Positions 1-10,600 of a stretch of 64,000 nt of DNA are shown one piece after another. The position numbers were made by a program, and so were the translations under genes. Source of the stretch: Flavobacterium sp. HSC-61S13 (GTDB lineage: Bacteria; Bacteroidota; Bacteroidia; Flavobacteriales; Flavobacteriaceae); assembly GCF_024171535.1 (NCBI RefSeq), contig NZ_JALJZV010000002.1, forward strand, positions 62,001-126,000, given 5' to 3'. Position 1 is the stretch's first letter, and each line of letters opens with the position of its first letter. The notes under the pieces were generated by a model. That model did no database searches, was not told the origin of the DNA, and saw only the letters and a program-made list of their open reading frames with translations.

Positions 1-22
1 AATTAAAATACTCATCTTCCTA

Positions 23-652
23 TTATTTACTTAAATTTTCAACAATTCCCTCTAAAGAACCTTCTGTTAGAACAAGACTTACCGTATTTAAAATAGCGTA
101 AGTACTTAATTCTGAGTTCATTACAACAGAAGTCTTCTCTAAATTGCGTGAGGACAAATATACATTTTTATTTGAATCACCCAACACAAATAGAGATTTT
201 TTATTTTCCAGTCCTAAAGCATTCAAAACATTGATGAAATTTTTAGTTTGTGGAGTTTCAAAGTTAAAATCTTCAACGATAATTAAATTTGATTCTTTTG
301 CTTTAATCGAGAATGCCGATTTTCTAGCTAAACGTTTCAAGTTTTTATTAAGTTTAAAAGAATAACTTCTTGGTCTTGGTCCGAAGATGGTTCCCCCTCC
401 TTTGAATAAAGGGTTTTTCATACTTCCCGCACGAGCGGTACCTGTACCTTTTTGTTTTTTAATCTTACGTGTACTTCCCGCAACTTCAGCTCTTTCTTTA
501 GCTTTGTGTGTACCTTGTCTTTGATTTGCTAAATATTGTTTAACATCAAGATAAACTGCGTGTTTGTTCGGTTCGATTGCAAATACTGAATCCAAAAGTT
601 CAACTTTTCTTCCAGTATCTTTTCCTGTGATATCTAAAACTTTTACTTCCAT
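23..652 (-). CDS. rplD: 50S ribosomal protein L4
   Basis: Ribosomal protein L4 is a primary 23S rRNA binder with an extended loop lining the peptide exit tunnel. The 209-residue length is normal. The Gly/Arg-rich tunnel loop is visible around residues 60-95 (KQKGTGTARAGSMKNP, then FGPRPRSY). The start codon overlaps the rplC stop by one base (TAATG), so translation of the two genes is probably coupled. In enterobacteria L4 represses its own operon; nothing in this sequence shows the same here. It is the last gene of the ribosomal operon inside the window, and the operon very likely continues beyond base 1. Confidence 0.98.
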   Translation of the reverse strand: MEVKVLDITGKDTGRKVELLDSVFAIEPNKHAVYLDVKQYLANQRQGTHKAKERAEVAGSTRKIKKQKGTGTARAGSMKNPLFKGGGTIFGPRPRSYSFKLNKNLKRLARKSAFSIKAKESNLIIVEDFNFETPQTKNFINVLNALGLENKKSLFVLGDSNKNVYLSSRNLEKTSVVMNSELSTYAILNTVSLVLTEGSLEGIVENLSK

Positions 653-1269
653 TACTTCTGAATGATTACATAAGAGTTATTGTGCCCTGGAATTGCTCCT
701 TTAACAACAAGTAGGTTCTTTTCAGCAACTACTTTTAAAACTCTAAGGTTTTGAATTGTTACATTTACTCCTCCCATTCTTCCTGCCATACGCATTCCTT
801 TGAATACTCTAGAAGGATAAGAAGAAGCACCGATAGATCCTGGCGCTCTTAAACGATTATGCTGACCGTGTGTTGCTTGACCAACTCCACCGAAACCATG
901 ACGTTTAACAACCCCTTGGAAACCTTTACCTTTAGAAACACCTTGAACATCTACAAAGTCACCTTCTTGAAAAAGATCTACTGTGATAACATCACCTAAT
1001 TTATACTCGCTTTCAAACTCCTTAATCTCAATGACTTTTCTTTTTGCAGACGTACCCGCTTTTTTAAAGTGACCTAACTCAGCTTTAATTGCGCTTTTGT
1101 CTTTTTTGTCATCGAAACCAAGTTGTAACGCTTCATACCCGTCAACCTCATTGGTTCTGACTTGGGTAACTACGCATGGACCTACTTCAACTACGGTACA
1201 AGGGATGTTTTTCCCGTTCTCGTCGAATATACTAGTCATGCCGATTTTTTTACCTATTAACCCAGACAT
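652..1269 (-). CDS. rplC: 50S ribosomal protein L3
   Basis: Ribosomal protein L3 is an early-assembly 23S rRNA binder near the peptidyl transferase centre. It has 205 residues, normal for the family. The long-loop signature is present: GKGFQG at residues 113-118, then [15 protein letters not shown] at about 133-147, including the Gln that is methylated in enterobacteria. It lies between rpsJ (96 bp upstream) and rplD (1-base overlap). The gap to rpsJ is unusually long for this operon and holds a hairpin followed by a U-run. Confidence 0.98.
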   Translation of the reverse strand: MSGLIGKKIGMTSIFDENGKNIPCTVVEVGPCVVTQVRTNEVDGYEALQLGFDDKKDKSAIKAELGHFKKAGTSAKRKVIEIKEFESEYKLGDVITVDLFQEGDFVDVQGVSKGKGFQGVVKRHGFGGVGQATHGQHNRLRAPGSIGASSYPSRVFKGMRMAGRMGGVNVTIQNLRVLKVVAEKNLLVVKGAIPGHNNSYVIIQK

Positions 1270-1302
1270 AAATATTAAATTAATTAATTATTGAATTCTA
1301 TT

Positions 1303-1342
1303 AAAAAATCAAGTACCGAAACCCAAGTCTCCGTACTTGATT
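1303..1342 (-). terminator. Hairpin plus U-run between rpsJ and rplC (attenuator or internal terminator)
   Basis: A perfect 10-bp stem pairs 1333-1342 with 1307-1316, with a 16-nt loop. Read on the minus strand, GTACTTGATT is followed at once by TTTT, so the structure looks like an intrinsic terminator. It sits inside a ribosomal operon rather than at its end, which suggests attenuation or partial read-through between the str genes and the S10 genes. Function is inferred from shape only. Confidence 0.6.
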
Positions 1343-1365
1343 GTATTATTAAAGGAAGAGTTTTA

Positions 1366-1671
1366 TCACACTTTGATTTCAACTTCTACTCCACTAGGTA
1401 ACTCCAATTTCATTAGAGCATCGATAGTTTTAGAAGAAGAAGAGTAAATGTCTAACAATCTCTTGTAAGAACTTACTTCAAATTGCTCTCTTGCTTTTTT
1501 GTTTACGTGCGGAGAACGCAAAACAGTGAAAATCTTTTTATGAGTTGGCAAAGGAATTGGTCCTGTTACCACTGCTCCTGTACTTTTTACAGTTTTTACG
1601 ATCTTTTCAGCTGATTTATCAACCAACATATGATCGTAAGATTTTAATTTTATTCTTATTTTCTGACTCAT
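1366..1671 (-). CDS. rpsJ: 30S ribosomal protein S10
   Basis: Ribosomal protein S10, a 3' domain protein of the small subunit that also serves as NusE in transcription antitermination in characterised bacteria. It has 101 residues, normal length. The family motifs are clear: [10 protein letters not shown] at the N-terminus, GPIPLPTHK around residues 36-44 and [13 protein letters not shown] around 53-65. It begins 11 bp after the fusA stop, so it is in the fusA transcript. It is followed by a hairpin plus U-run before rplC. Confidence 0.98.
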   Translation of the reverse strand: MSQKIRIKLKSYDHMLVDKSAEKIVKTVKSTGAVVTGPIPLPTHKKIFTVLRSPHVNKKAREQFEVSSYKRLLDIYSSSSKTIDALMKLELPSGVEVEIKV

Positions 1672-1682
1672 TTTCTTTTAGA

Positions 1683-3818
1683 TTAAGCGTTTCCTTTAGC
1701 TTTTTTAATAACTTCTTCTGAAATATTAGAAGGTGTTTCAGCATAGTGAGAGAACTCCATCGTTGAAGTCGCTCTACCAGAAGATAACGTTCTAAGCGTA
1801 GTCACGTACCCAAACATCTCTGAAAGTGGCACACTAGCTTTAACAACCTTCGCTCCTGCTCTATCGTCCATGTTGTTGATCTGACCGCGACGACGGTTTA
1901 AATCCCCAACAATATCACCCATGTTTTCTTCCGGAGTTAATACCTCTAATTTCATGATCGGCTCAAGAATAACAGCCCCTGCAGCTTTTGCAGATTCTTT
2001 ATATCCCATTTTAGCTGCCAATTCGAAAGACAAAGCATCCGAATCCACCGCGTGAAACGATCCATCCGTTAAAGTTACTTTCATCGAGTCCATTTCGAAA
2101 CCAGCCAAAGGCCCTTGTTTCATAGCTTCTCTGAAACCTTTTTCTACAGAAGGAATATATTCTTTTGGTACGTTACCACCTTTAACAGCGTTAACAAACT
2201 GTAAACCAACAAATGGTTTTCCGTCTACGTCATCTGCAGGAGAAATTGTAAATACAATATCCGCAAATTTTCCACGACCACCTGATTGTTTTTTATAAAC
2301 CTCTCTGTGTTGAGCAGCACGAGTTAAACACTCTTTGTACTCTACTTGAGGCTCACCTTGGTTTACTTCTACTTTGAACTCACGTCTCATACGATCGATA
2401 AGTACATCTAAGTGAAGCTCACCCATACCTGAAATTACTGTTTGCCCAGAAGCTTTATCTGTTTTAACTGTAAACGTAGGATCTTCTTCAGCCAATTTAG
2501 CTAAAGCCATACCCATTCTATCAACGTCCGCTTTGGTTTTAGGCTCAATAGCGATACCGATAACTGGATCTGGGAAGTCCATACTTTCCAAAATGATTGG
2601 GTTTTTCTCATCACACAAAGTATCCCCTGTTTTGATGTCTTTAAACCCTACCGCTGCTCCAATATCTCCTGCTTCGATATAATCGATAGGATTTTGTTTA
2701 TTAGCATGCATTTGGTACACTCTAGAAATACGTTCTTTATTACCAGAACGCGTATTGAACACATAAGAACCTGCATCTAATCTTCCTGAATAAACACGGA
2801 AGAAAGCCAATCTTCCTACGAAAGGATCCGTAGCAATTTTGAATGCCAAAGCAGCGAAAGGCTCTGTAGCAGATGGTTTACGAACAACTGGCAATTCTGT
2901 ATCAGGATTGATTCCTTCAATACCTTCCTTATCCATTGGAGAAGGTAAGTATCTACAAACAGCATCCAATAAGAACTGTACTCCTTTATTTTTGAATGAA
3001 GAACCACAAACCATCGGTATGATAGACATATCGATAGCCGCTTTTCTCAAAGCAACGTGAACCTCTTCTTCTGTAATTGAATCTTCATCTTCGAAGAATT
3101 TCTCCATCAAGGTTTCATCATAATCCGCAACAGCCTCTATTAACATAGCTCTGTATTCACGAACTTCATCAACCATATCCGCAGGAATCTCAACGATATC
3201 AAAAGTTGTTCCATGGTTCTCATCATGCCATACAATAGCACGGTTCTTAACCAAATCAACAATACCTCTAAAATCTGCTTCTTCTCCAATTGGTAAAACA
3301 ATAGGCACAGCGTTAGATTTCAACATTTCTCTAACTTGCTTACACACGTTTAAGAAGTTGGCACCTTGACGGTCCATTTTGTTTACAAACCCCATACGAG
3401 GCACCTTGTAATTATCAGCTAATCTCCAGTTAGTTTCCGATTGTGGCTCAACACCATCAACAGCACTAAATAAGAAAACCAAACCATCTAAAACTCTCAA
3501 AGAACGGTTTACCTCAACGGTAAAATCAACGTGTCCTGGAGTGTCAATGATGTTGAAGTGATACTCTTTAGATTCTGGCAACTTAGCTCCTTGATTTGTT
3601 GGGAAATCCCAAGTACAAGTAGTAGCCGCAGATGTAATGGTAATACCTCTTTCAGCCTCTTGCTCCATCCAGTCCATAGTTGAAGACCCTTCGTGAGTTT
3701 CTCCAATTTTATGGTTCTTACCTGTATAGAACAAAATACGCTCTGTAGTAGTAGTTTTACCTGCATCGATATGCGCAGCAATACCAATATTTCTTGTATA
3801 TAATAAATCTCTAGCCAT
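1683..3818 (-). CDS. fusA: Translation elongation factor G
   Basis: EF-G is the ribosome-associated GTPase that drives translocation. It has 711 residues, within the usual range. The GTPase motifs are in order: G1 AHIDAGKTT at about residues 14-22, the switch region around RGITI, G3 DTPGHVDF and G4 NKMDR. Domain IV and V signatures follow ([10 protein letters not shown], then [14 protein letters not shown]). The gene lies between rpsG and rpsJ, the standard str-operon position. Only one EF-G is seen here; paralogues elsewhere cannot be judged. Confidence 0.98.
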   Translation of the reverse strand: MARDLLYTRNIGIAAHIDAGKTTTTERILFYTGKNHKIGETHEGSSTMDWMEQEAERGITITSAATTCTWDFPTNQGAKLPESKEYHFNIIDTPGHVDFTVEVNRSLRVLDGLVFLFSAVDGVEPQSETNWRLADNYKVPRMGFVNKMDRQGANFLNVCKQVREMLKSNAVPIVLPIGEEADFRGIVDLVKNRAIVWHDENHGTTFDIVEIPADMVDEVREYRAMLIEAVADYDETLMEKFFEDEDSITEEEVHVALRKAAIDMSIIPMVCGSSFKNKGVQFLLDAVCRYLPSPMDKEGIEGINPDTELPVVRKPSATEPFAALAFKIATDPFVGRLAFFRVYSGRLDAGSYVFNTRSGNKERISRVYQMHANKQNPIDYIEAGDIGAAVGFKDIKTGDTLCDEKNPIILESMDFPDPVIGIAIEPKTKADVDRMGMALAKLAEEDPTFTVKTDKASGQTVISGMGELHLDVLIDRMRREFKVEVNQGEPQVEYKECLTRAAQHREVYKKQSGGRGKFADIVFTISPADDVDGKPFVGLQFVNAVKGGNVPKEYIPSVEKGFREAMKQGPLAGFEMDSMKVTLTDGSFHAVDSDALSFELAAKMGYKESAKAAGAVILEPIMKLEVLTPEENMGDIVGDLNRRRGQINNMDDRAGAKVVKASVPLSEMFGYVTTLRTLSSGRATSTMEFSHYAETPSNISEEVIKKAKGNA

Positions 3819-3837
3819 CTATATTATCTTTCTTGGA

Positions 3838-4314
3838 TTAAAATCTAAAGTGAGAGAATGCTTTGTTCGCTTCAGCCATCTTATGAGTATCCATTCTTTT
3901 CTTTACAGCAGCTCCTTCTTCTTTAGCACCAGCTAAAATTTCAGAGGCTAACTTTCCAGCCATAGATTTCTCATTTCTTCTTCTCGCATAAAGAATCATC
4001 CATTTCATCGCCATAGAAATTTTTCTATCTGGACGAATTTGCATTGGAATTTGGAAGGTAGCTCCACCAACACGTCTAGATCTTACTTCTACGTGCGGCA
4101 TAACGTTAGTTAAAGCGTCTTTCCAAATTTCTAATGATGTTTTTTCTTCATCTTGCTTTTTCTCTTCTACGATCTCTAATGCATCATAAAATACTTTAAA
4201 AGCAGTCGATTTTTTACCATCCCACATCAAGTTGTTCACAAAACGTGTTACTAATTGATCATTAAATTTAGGATCTGGTAAAAGAGGTCTTTTTTTAGCC
4301 TGTCTTTTTCTCAT
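3838..4314 (-). CDS. rpsG: 30S ribosomal protein S7
   Basis: S7 nucleates assembly of the 3' domain of 16S rRNA. It has 158 residues, close to the usual 156. Recognisable segments are [17 protein letters not shown] near the N-terminus and [16 protein letters not shown] at about residues 76-91, the classical S7 signature. It lies 26 bp downstream of rpsL and 19 bp upstream of fusA in the str operon. Confidence 0.98.
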   Translation of the reverse strand: MRKRQAKKRPLLPDPKFNDQLVTRFVNNLMWDGKKSTAFKVFYDALEIVEEKKQDEEKTSLEIWKDALTNVMPHVEVRSRRVGGATFQIPMQIRPDRKISMAMKWMILYARRRNEKSMAGKLASEILAGAKEEGAAVKKRMDTHKMAEANKAFSHFRF

Positions 4315-4340
4315 GTCTTTGTCTTAAACGTTTTAAACGA

Positions 4341-4721
4341 TTACTTTTTGTCTTTAGGGCGTTTCGCTCCGTATTTAGATCTTCTTTGAGTTCTACCGTT
4401 TACTCCGGCAGTATCAAGAGCTCCACGTACGATGTGATATCTAACCCCTGGCAAATCTTTTACTCTTCCACCTCTAACTAATACTATCGAGTGCTCTTGT
4501 AGATTGTGTCCTTCTCCTGGAATATAAGCGTTTACCTCATTACCATTTGTTAAACGAACCCTTGCAACTTTACGCATTGCTGAGTTTGGTTTTTTTGGTG
4601 TAGTGGTATAAACACGCGTACAAACCCCTCTTCTTTGAGGACATGAATCCAAAGCAACCGATTTACTCTTCTTAGTCATCTGGGTTCTCCCTGTTCTTAC
4701 TAATTGTTGAATTGTTGGCAT
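4341..4721 (-). CDS. rpsL: 30S ribosomal protein S12
   Basis: S12 sits at the decoding centre and controls accuracy. It has 126 residues. The decoding-loop motif [12 protein letters not shown] is at residues 40-51 and [13 protein letters not shown] at about 84-96. Both classical streptomycin-resistance positions (Lys43 and Lys88 in this numbering) are lysine, so the sequence is the drug-sensitive type at those sites. It is the first gene of the str operon, with a good promoter 50-90 bp upstream. Confidence 0.98.
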   Translation of the reverse strand: MPTIQQLVRTGRTQMTKKSKSVALDSCPQRRGVCTRVYTTTPKKPNSAMRKVARVRLTNGNEVNAYIPGEGHNLQEHSIVLVRGGRVKDLPGVRYHIVRGALDTAGVNGRTQRRSKYGAKRPKDKK

Positions 4722-4776
4722 AATGTTTATTAATAATTATCTACTATCTATTAACTCCGCACTTTATACGGGGTTG

Positions 4777-4807
4777 CAAATGTATGAAGTTTATTTTTTA
4801 TATACAA
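4777..4807 (-). promoter_or_regulatory. Bacteroidetes-type promoter of the rpsL operon
   Basis: On the minus strand TTG (4807-4805) is followed after 20 bp by TACATTTG (4784-4777), matching the known Bacteroidetes consensus TTG-N19/20-TAnnTTTG. Transcription would begin about 50 bp before the rpsL start codon. This is the only promoter in the window for which I found both elements at good spacing. Confidence 0.75.
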
Positions 4808-4910
4808 CACTCAAAACATTAATTTTCAATCGAATTGAAAAATAATATCTCTTTTAGCTGTTGTCGCTTTTATTTATTTTACATTACTTTACACCAAATC
4901 TTTCCTTGCC

Positions 4911-6569
4911 TTGAAAAAAATCATCTTAATATTAATCGTGTTTTTTCACTCCTTATTTATATATGCACAAAACAGCACACTTAAAATAATAGGCCAAAGC
5001 CCTGCAGAAACCACCATCATCGACAGCATCGGATACCCAACCAAACACGATAATTTCCAATCGATCAACCAAACCCTGAACCAACTCGACGAAAAACTCA
5101 ACCAACTCGGCTTTCTCGCACTTCAAAAACAACAACTCATTCAAAAAAACACCGAACAAATCGTTTTTACTTACCACCTCAAACAACAAATCACACAAAC
5201 CAACATCCTACTTAGTGCCGTAGATCCAGAAATAAAGAAATTACTGGAACTCAAACACGACTCCCTAATCATTCCTTTCAACCAAACACAACCCACCTTA
5301 CAAAACCTAACGAATAAACTCGAAAATTTAGGCTACGGAACCAGCACGATCAAGCTAATCAACCACCACATACATGCAAAGCAATTCCAAGCGCAACTAC
5401 AAGTCACTTTAGACAAAAGACGAAAATTAGACAAGATAGAAATCCTATCCACATCAAAGATTCCAAAACAACTGATCCAAAACACCCTAAAGCACAAAAA
5501 AAACCAAACCCTAACCAACAACCTTGTCGAAGAGATCGATCGCGAACTCAAACTCCTACCTTTTATCAAACAAAACAAAACACCAGAAATACTCTTTACA
5601 AAAGACAGCACAAAAGTATACCTATATATAGACCGTTTCAACAACAGTAAATTTGACGGCATCATCGGCTTCAACAATGACGAAGACGGCAAGCTAAAAT
5701 TAAATGGCTACTTAAACCTGCAACTGATAAACATTATAAATTACGGTGAAGAATTTCACCTAGAATGGAAAAATGATGGAAACAAACAAACCAATTTTGA
5801 TTTAGGAACAGAAATCCCATACCTGTTTAAATCACCATTAGGCATAAAAGCTAAAATAGAAATCTTCAAGCAAGACAGCACTTTCCAGAACACCAAAATA
5901 GATCTTAACCTCGCCTACTATTTATCCTATTTCAGCAAAGCATACATCGGCTATCAAACCACCACTTCCGCCACACCAGAAAACAGCAGCCTGATACAAA
6001 GTTTCGACAACCGATTTTACACCGTTAGCTACGACTACAAACGCCGTAGCCCTGACGACATCTTATTTCCCGAAAAAATGCTTGTTTTTGCCCGACTAGG
6101 TACCGGAAAGAGAACACTTGAAGACACGGACGATTCTCAAAAATTCATCGAAATCAATGCCGTAAACAACTTTAAATTTAACCAACGCAACAGCCTCTAC
6201 CTACATCTTCACCTGTATTCATTATTCAGCAAACACTATATCACCAATGAACTGATGCGATTTGGCGGACACCATTCTATTAGGGGATTTCAAGAAAACA
6301 GCCTTCAAGGCAACTTCCTTTCAACTTTGAGCACAGAGTATCGATATAAACTTACCCCCACTCTATATGCTAACAGCATTTTAGACTACGGACTTATCGA
6401 AGATAAAACCACCAGCGTAAAAGAAAACCTCTATTCCTTCGGCTTTGGTTTCGGAATCTTAACTAAAAACGGAAAATTAAATTTGATTTATGCCAACGGA
6501 AACACCGGCAAACAAGAAGTAGAATTAAAAAACTCTATAGTACACATTACTTTTTCGACAGCGTTTTAA
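4911..6569 (+). CDS. Omp85/BamA-superfamily outer-membrane protein, TTG start
   Basis: An exported 552-residue outer-membrane barrel. A signal peptide of about 19 residues ends at IYAQ. The N-terminal half (about 30-245) is probably POTRA-like, and the C-terminal half has alternating beta strands ending in an aromatic residue (THITFSTAF-type end). The Omp85 lock motif is seen as GGHHSIRGF near residue 455. It is shorter than BamA (about 800+) and closer to the small TamA/ShlB-like members of the family. The start codon is TTG; no in-frame ATG lies just upstream, and the signal peptide begins exactly there. It converges with the HTH gene, with 5 bp between the stops. The substrate is unknown. 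Confidence 0.8.
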   Translation: MKKIILILIVFFHSLFIYAQNSTLKIIGQSPAETTIIDSIGYPTKHDNFQSINQTLNQLDEKLNQLGFLALQKQQLIQKNTEQIVFTYHLKQQITQTNILLSAVDPEIKKLLELKHDSLIIPFNQTQPTLQNLTNKLENLGYGTSTIKLINHHIHAKQFQAQLQVTLDKRRKLDKIEILSTSKIPKQLIQNTLKHKKNQTLTNNLVEEIDRELKLLPFIKQNKTPEILFTKDSTKVYLYIDRFNNSKFDGIIGFNNDEDGKLKLNGYLNLQLINIINYGEEFHLEWKNDGNKQTNFDLGTEIPYLFKSPLGIKAKIEIFKQDSTFQNTKIDLNLAYYLSYFSKAYIGYQTTTSATPENSSLIQSFDNRFYTVSYDYKRRSPDDILFPEKMLVFARLGTGKRTLEDTDDSQKFIEINAVNNFKFNQRNSLYLHLHLYSLFSKHYITNELMRFGGHHSIRGFQENSLQGNFLSTLSTEYRYKLTPTLYANSILDYGLIEDKTTSVKENLYSFGFGFGILTKNGKLNLIYANGNTGKQEVELKNSIVHITFSTAF

Positions 6570-6574
6570 CGGAC

Positions 6575-7003
6575 TTAATCCGAAGCCTTTACAGACCATT
6601 CTGCCTTACTCAAAACAACTTCCATATCACCACCCAAACGAGTGATTTCACGAAGCAACAACAACCTATTCTCCTCCAACAACAATACCTTAGCACGCAA
6701 TAAATCATTGTTTTCTTGCAAAAAGCGCAATTGCATCCCAACAGTTGAATCCGACTCTTCAACAACACTACACTGATCAACAACAACTCCTTTCAACATC
6801 GGCCCCTTACCCGTAAGCAACCATTCTGGACTAACCTCTGCAAAATAATCGAGAAATTTCGTAGTATTATCTTCGCTCATGCCGTTATTTTGCGTTAAAA
6901 CACCCCGAGTTATGCCTGTATCCTTATAAAATTTATATAGCGTAAGCCCCTTATACCGTAGATAAGTCAATATATTTTGCTTTATAATCGATTTTTCTTG
7001 CAT
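6575..7003 (-). CDS. Small HTH regulator with C-terminal coiled coil
   Basis: A 142-residue protein of the phage-repressor-like HTH type often seen in Bacteroidetes. The helix-turn-helix lies at about residues 8-62 (YLRYKGLTLYKFYKDTGITR, then the FLDYFAEVSPEWLLTGKGPM ending typical of this family). Residues 90-130 form a leucine-rich coiled coil (FLQENNDLLRAKVLLLEENR), probably for dimerisation. There is no peptidase or sensor domain, so it would be a simple DNA-binding dimer. It is separated from the SusC gene by 665 bp of gene-free DNA and might regulate that locus, but this is a guess from position. Confidence 0.75.
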   Translation of the reverse strand: MQEKSIIKQNILTYLRYKGLTLYKFYKDTGITRGVLTQNNGMSEDNTTKFLDYFAEVSPEWLLTGKGPMLKGVVVDQCSVVEESDSTVGMQLRFLQENNDLLRAKVLLLEENRLLLLREITRLGGDMEVVLSKAEWSVKASD

Positions 7004-7668
7004 ATTATTTTTTTTAATCGAGAAATATCGTTTATATTTGGTACTGAATATTTATATAAACCGATGTAGAATTGGATTTAATTCACTAAACCCATCAAAA
7101 GTTAACTAATAAATCAAAAAACCTAACTATGAGCAGAAATCAAAAAGATCCCTAATCGAGAGGCCAAAATTTTAAAGAGTTCTAACAAAATTTACAAAGC
7201 TAAAACGCATAAATTTTGGTATTACAGCCTAAATCACCGGCATCCCCCCCCTATGATCGCCATCATAATCAGTTACAACTCTTTAAGGCGTGTTTCACGC
7301 ATCACAAAGCCCCCCTTTTCCTTTAAAACACAAGGAGCACCATACAAACAACAGTCAACCACTAAGCCCTTAACCGTTCAATTTGGGCCTAACACCGACT
7401 ATTGGTAAAACTGATAATCAAATACAATTAACAAAGATATTAAAAATTAGCCGCATCAAACCGTAGCTACACGGAATATTATCTCCTATTTTAAAATCTG
7501 ACTTAATTATAACGCAAATTAAAATCACATATTTAATAAAAATAAAAACGCTTTCTATTTTAAACGACTTACCCAATAAAAAATGTATAAAAAAAACCGT
7601 TAAAAGCATGTTTTAAAGTCAAAAAGATCTCATTTTTTACGCTATGCTTTTCAAACAACCCATAGATT
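7004..7668. other. 665-bp gene-free stretch before the SusC gene
   Basis: No convincing ORF was found on either strand. A perfect -7 box TATATTTG is at 7033-7040 on the plus strand, about 630 bp upstream of SusC, so a long leader or an unannotated small RNA is possible. A cytosine-rich run is at about 7239-7250. I recognise no riboswitch. The stretch could also be a decayed gene. Confidence 0.4.
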
Positions 7669-10600
7669 ATGAAAAAAGAATTGTTTTATATCTGGATAGC
7701 TGTACTCACCACGATTACAACTATTCAGGCTCAAGAAATCAGCGTTTCAGGAACTGTAAAAGACCCCCATGGGTTCCCTCTTCCTGGAGTTACAGTACAA
7801 AACAAACAATCACAAACTGCCACTCAAACCGACTTAGATGGCAGCTACATATTAAAAGTCCAACTCGGAGCCCTTATTGAATTTAGCTTCCTGGGAATGA
7901 AAACTCAAGAACACAGAATCACCACTGCTAGACTCGATGTTACCTTAGAAGAGGATGTGGTTGAACTCGAAGGAGTAGTAGTAACCGCACTAGGCATCAC
8001 TCGAGAGAAAAAATCCTTAGGCTATTCCACCCAACAAATCACTGGACAAACCCTGTCCGAAACACCTATAAGAAACTTTGCCGATGCCTTATATGGCGAA
8101 ATTGCAGGGTTATCTATTAAGTCCTCCGGAACTATGGGCGGCTCGAGTAACATGATTATTCGAGGCTTTAGCTCGTTGACAGGAGACAACCAGGCCCTTG
8201 TAGTCATCGACGGAATCCCCATCAACAACAAGACTTACAATAGCGTTGCACAAACAACGGGTCGCGGGGGTTATGATTATGGAAATGCTGCTTCAGATAT
8301 CAATCCAGATGACATAGCCACCTTGAACGTTTTAAAAGGTGCGGCTGCTACAGCCCTTTATGGATCAAGAGGACAAAACGGTGTGATTATGATAACAACC
8401 AAAAAAGGAACTGACCATAAAAATAAAGGAACCGCAGTCGAGTTCAACTCCTCCCTCATGATCGGAACCGCAGACAAACAAACCCTACCCAAATACCAAA
8501 AGAAATATGGCGCGGGATACCGCCCCTTAACTCCTAACGAAAATCCCAACCCGAATAATCCTTATTTTACCGGCGAAGACATCAATGGTAATGGTATTCC
8601 AGATTATGTGGTACAGTTTGGGGAAGATGCATCTTTCGGCGCTGCCTTCGATCCTAATCTAATGGTATATCAATGGAATGCCTTCTTTCCCGGTATGTCC
8701 ACTTATGGAAAAACAACCCCATGGGTAGCTGCTAAAAACGATCCCAATTCCGTTTGGGGAACCTCTCAAATCTACGTCAACTCCCTAGCAATTTCCGGAA
8801 ACACCGACAACAGTTCCTATCGCTTGGGACTCACCAACAACACCACGGAAGGAAATCTCGTAAACAGTCGACTAAAAAGAAACAGCCTTAATCTAAGTGC
8901 AAGCCATCAAATTACTGAAAAATTACGCTCGTCGGCAACCATAACCTATACTAACACCAGTGGATTAGGAAGAGTTGGAACGGGTTACGACGGACTTAAT
9001 CCCATGCAAGGTTTTCGCCAGTGGTGGCAAACCAATGTCGATATGAAGGAACAAAAGGAAGCCTATTTCGCCACCAATCACAGCAATGCCAGCTGGAACA
9101 TCTATGATACTGAAAATACCAAACCCATATATACCGATAACTTCTATTTTACCCGATACAAAAATTTCCAAACCGATTCTAGAAATCGCTATACTGGAAA
9201 CATCGATTTAAACTATGCTTTGAACCCGTGGATCCATATCATCGGTAGGTATACCTTTGACAATTATGACGAAACACGCGAGGGCCGAACCGCTATAGGC
9301 TCCGCAGGTAGTTTCGGAGAATATACCTTGTTTAAGCAATCTGTATCAGAAAACAACTACGACTTAATTGTCAATGTTAAAAAAGACATCAATGAAGACA
9401 TTACACTGGATGCGAATTTAGGATGGAACCTAAGAGTTGAACAAATCGATCGCAATAATCAAAAAACCAACGGCGGGCTAAAGCTCCCTGAAATCTACAG
9501 CTTGGCCAATTCAATCAATCCCCTAACTCCCGACGATATCGTGCAATTTAGAGGCACAAAGAAGGTGGATGGACTATATGCTCGCGCCAGTATCGGACTA
9601 TATCACTTGCTCTACTTGGACGGTAGTATTAGAACCGACCGTTCATCTACACTATCCAGCGAAGTACAAAACCGTTATTGGTACCCATCCGTTTCGGGAA
9701 GTTTTATATTCTCTGAGTTATTCGATAGTTCCTTTATCAATTTTGGAAAATTACGAGCCAATTACGCTCAAGTAGGGAACGATACCGATTTATTTAATCT
9801 ACACAATACCTACACCTTAAATGCTTCTTTTGACGATGCCTATTCCGCCAAAAACCCCAACACTTTTCTCAATAAGGCGCTACGACCAGAAATGATGAAT
9901 GAATATGAGTTCGGAGCAGAAATGGCTACCTGGAACAACCGCTTATCGCTGGAACTCTCCTACTACAATCGTACGACTAAAGACTTGATTACCCCTGTAG
10001 ATGTATCGAGTTCGACTGGCGCCTTAGCTGTTTGGATGAATGCAGGTGATATGGTCAACAAAGGATTTGAAGCCAATCTTAATATTACACCTATTCGAAC
10101 AACGAATTTTAATTGGAAAATCGGGTTGAATTTTGCCCGCAATAGAAACGAAGTTTTAGCACTAGCCGACGGTATCGGCGGCTACTTACAGCTCGCTAGC
10201 GTTCAAGGTGGTATATCGATTGGAGCTCAAACGGGAGAACCCTACGGTGTTATCCGCGGAACCGGCTATGTGTACCACGACAACGGTGAACGCATTGTCG
10301 GACAAAACGGACAATACCTACACAGCCCGACAACTACTGTTATCGGAAATATGAACCCCGATTGGAATGGTGGAATTAGAAATTCCATTAGCTATAAAAA
10401 TCTCCACTTAAGTTTCTTGATTGATATGCAAAAAGGAGGAAGTATTTTCTCTTTAGATACCTACTACGGTTTTACAACAGGACTTTATGACAATTTCACC
10501 TCGGGATTAAACGACCTCGGGAATCCCGTGCGAAATAGTTTGGAACAAGGCGGCGGTGTAATCCTCCAAGGAGTCAAAGAAGACGGAACACCCAATGATA

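Noticed and set aside
7129..7155. 8-codon ORF that could be a leader peptide before SusC
   Set aside because: It lies more than 500 bp from SusC, with no attenuator-like hairpin nearby.
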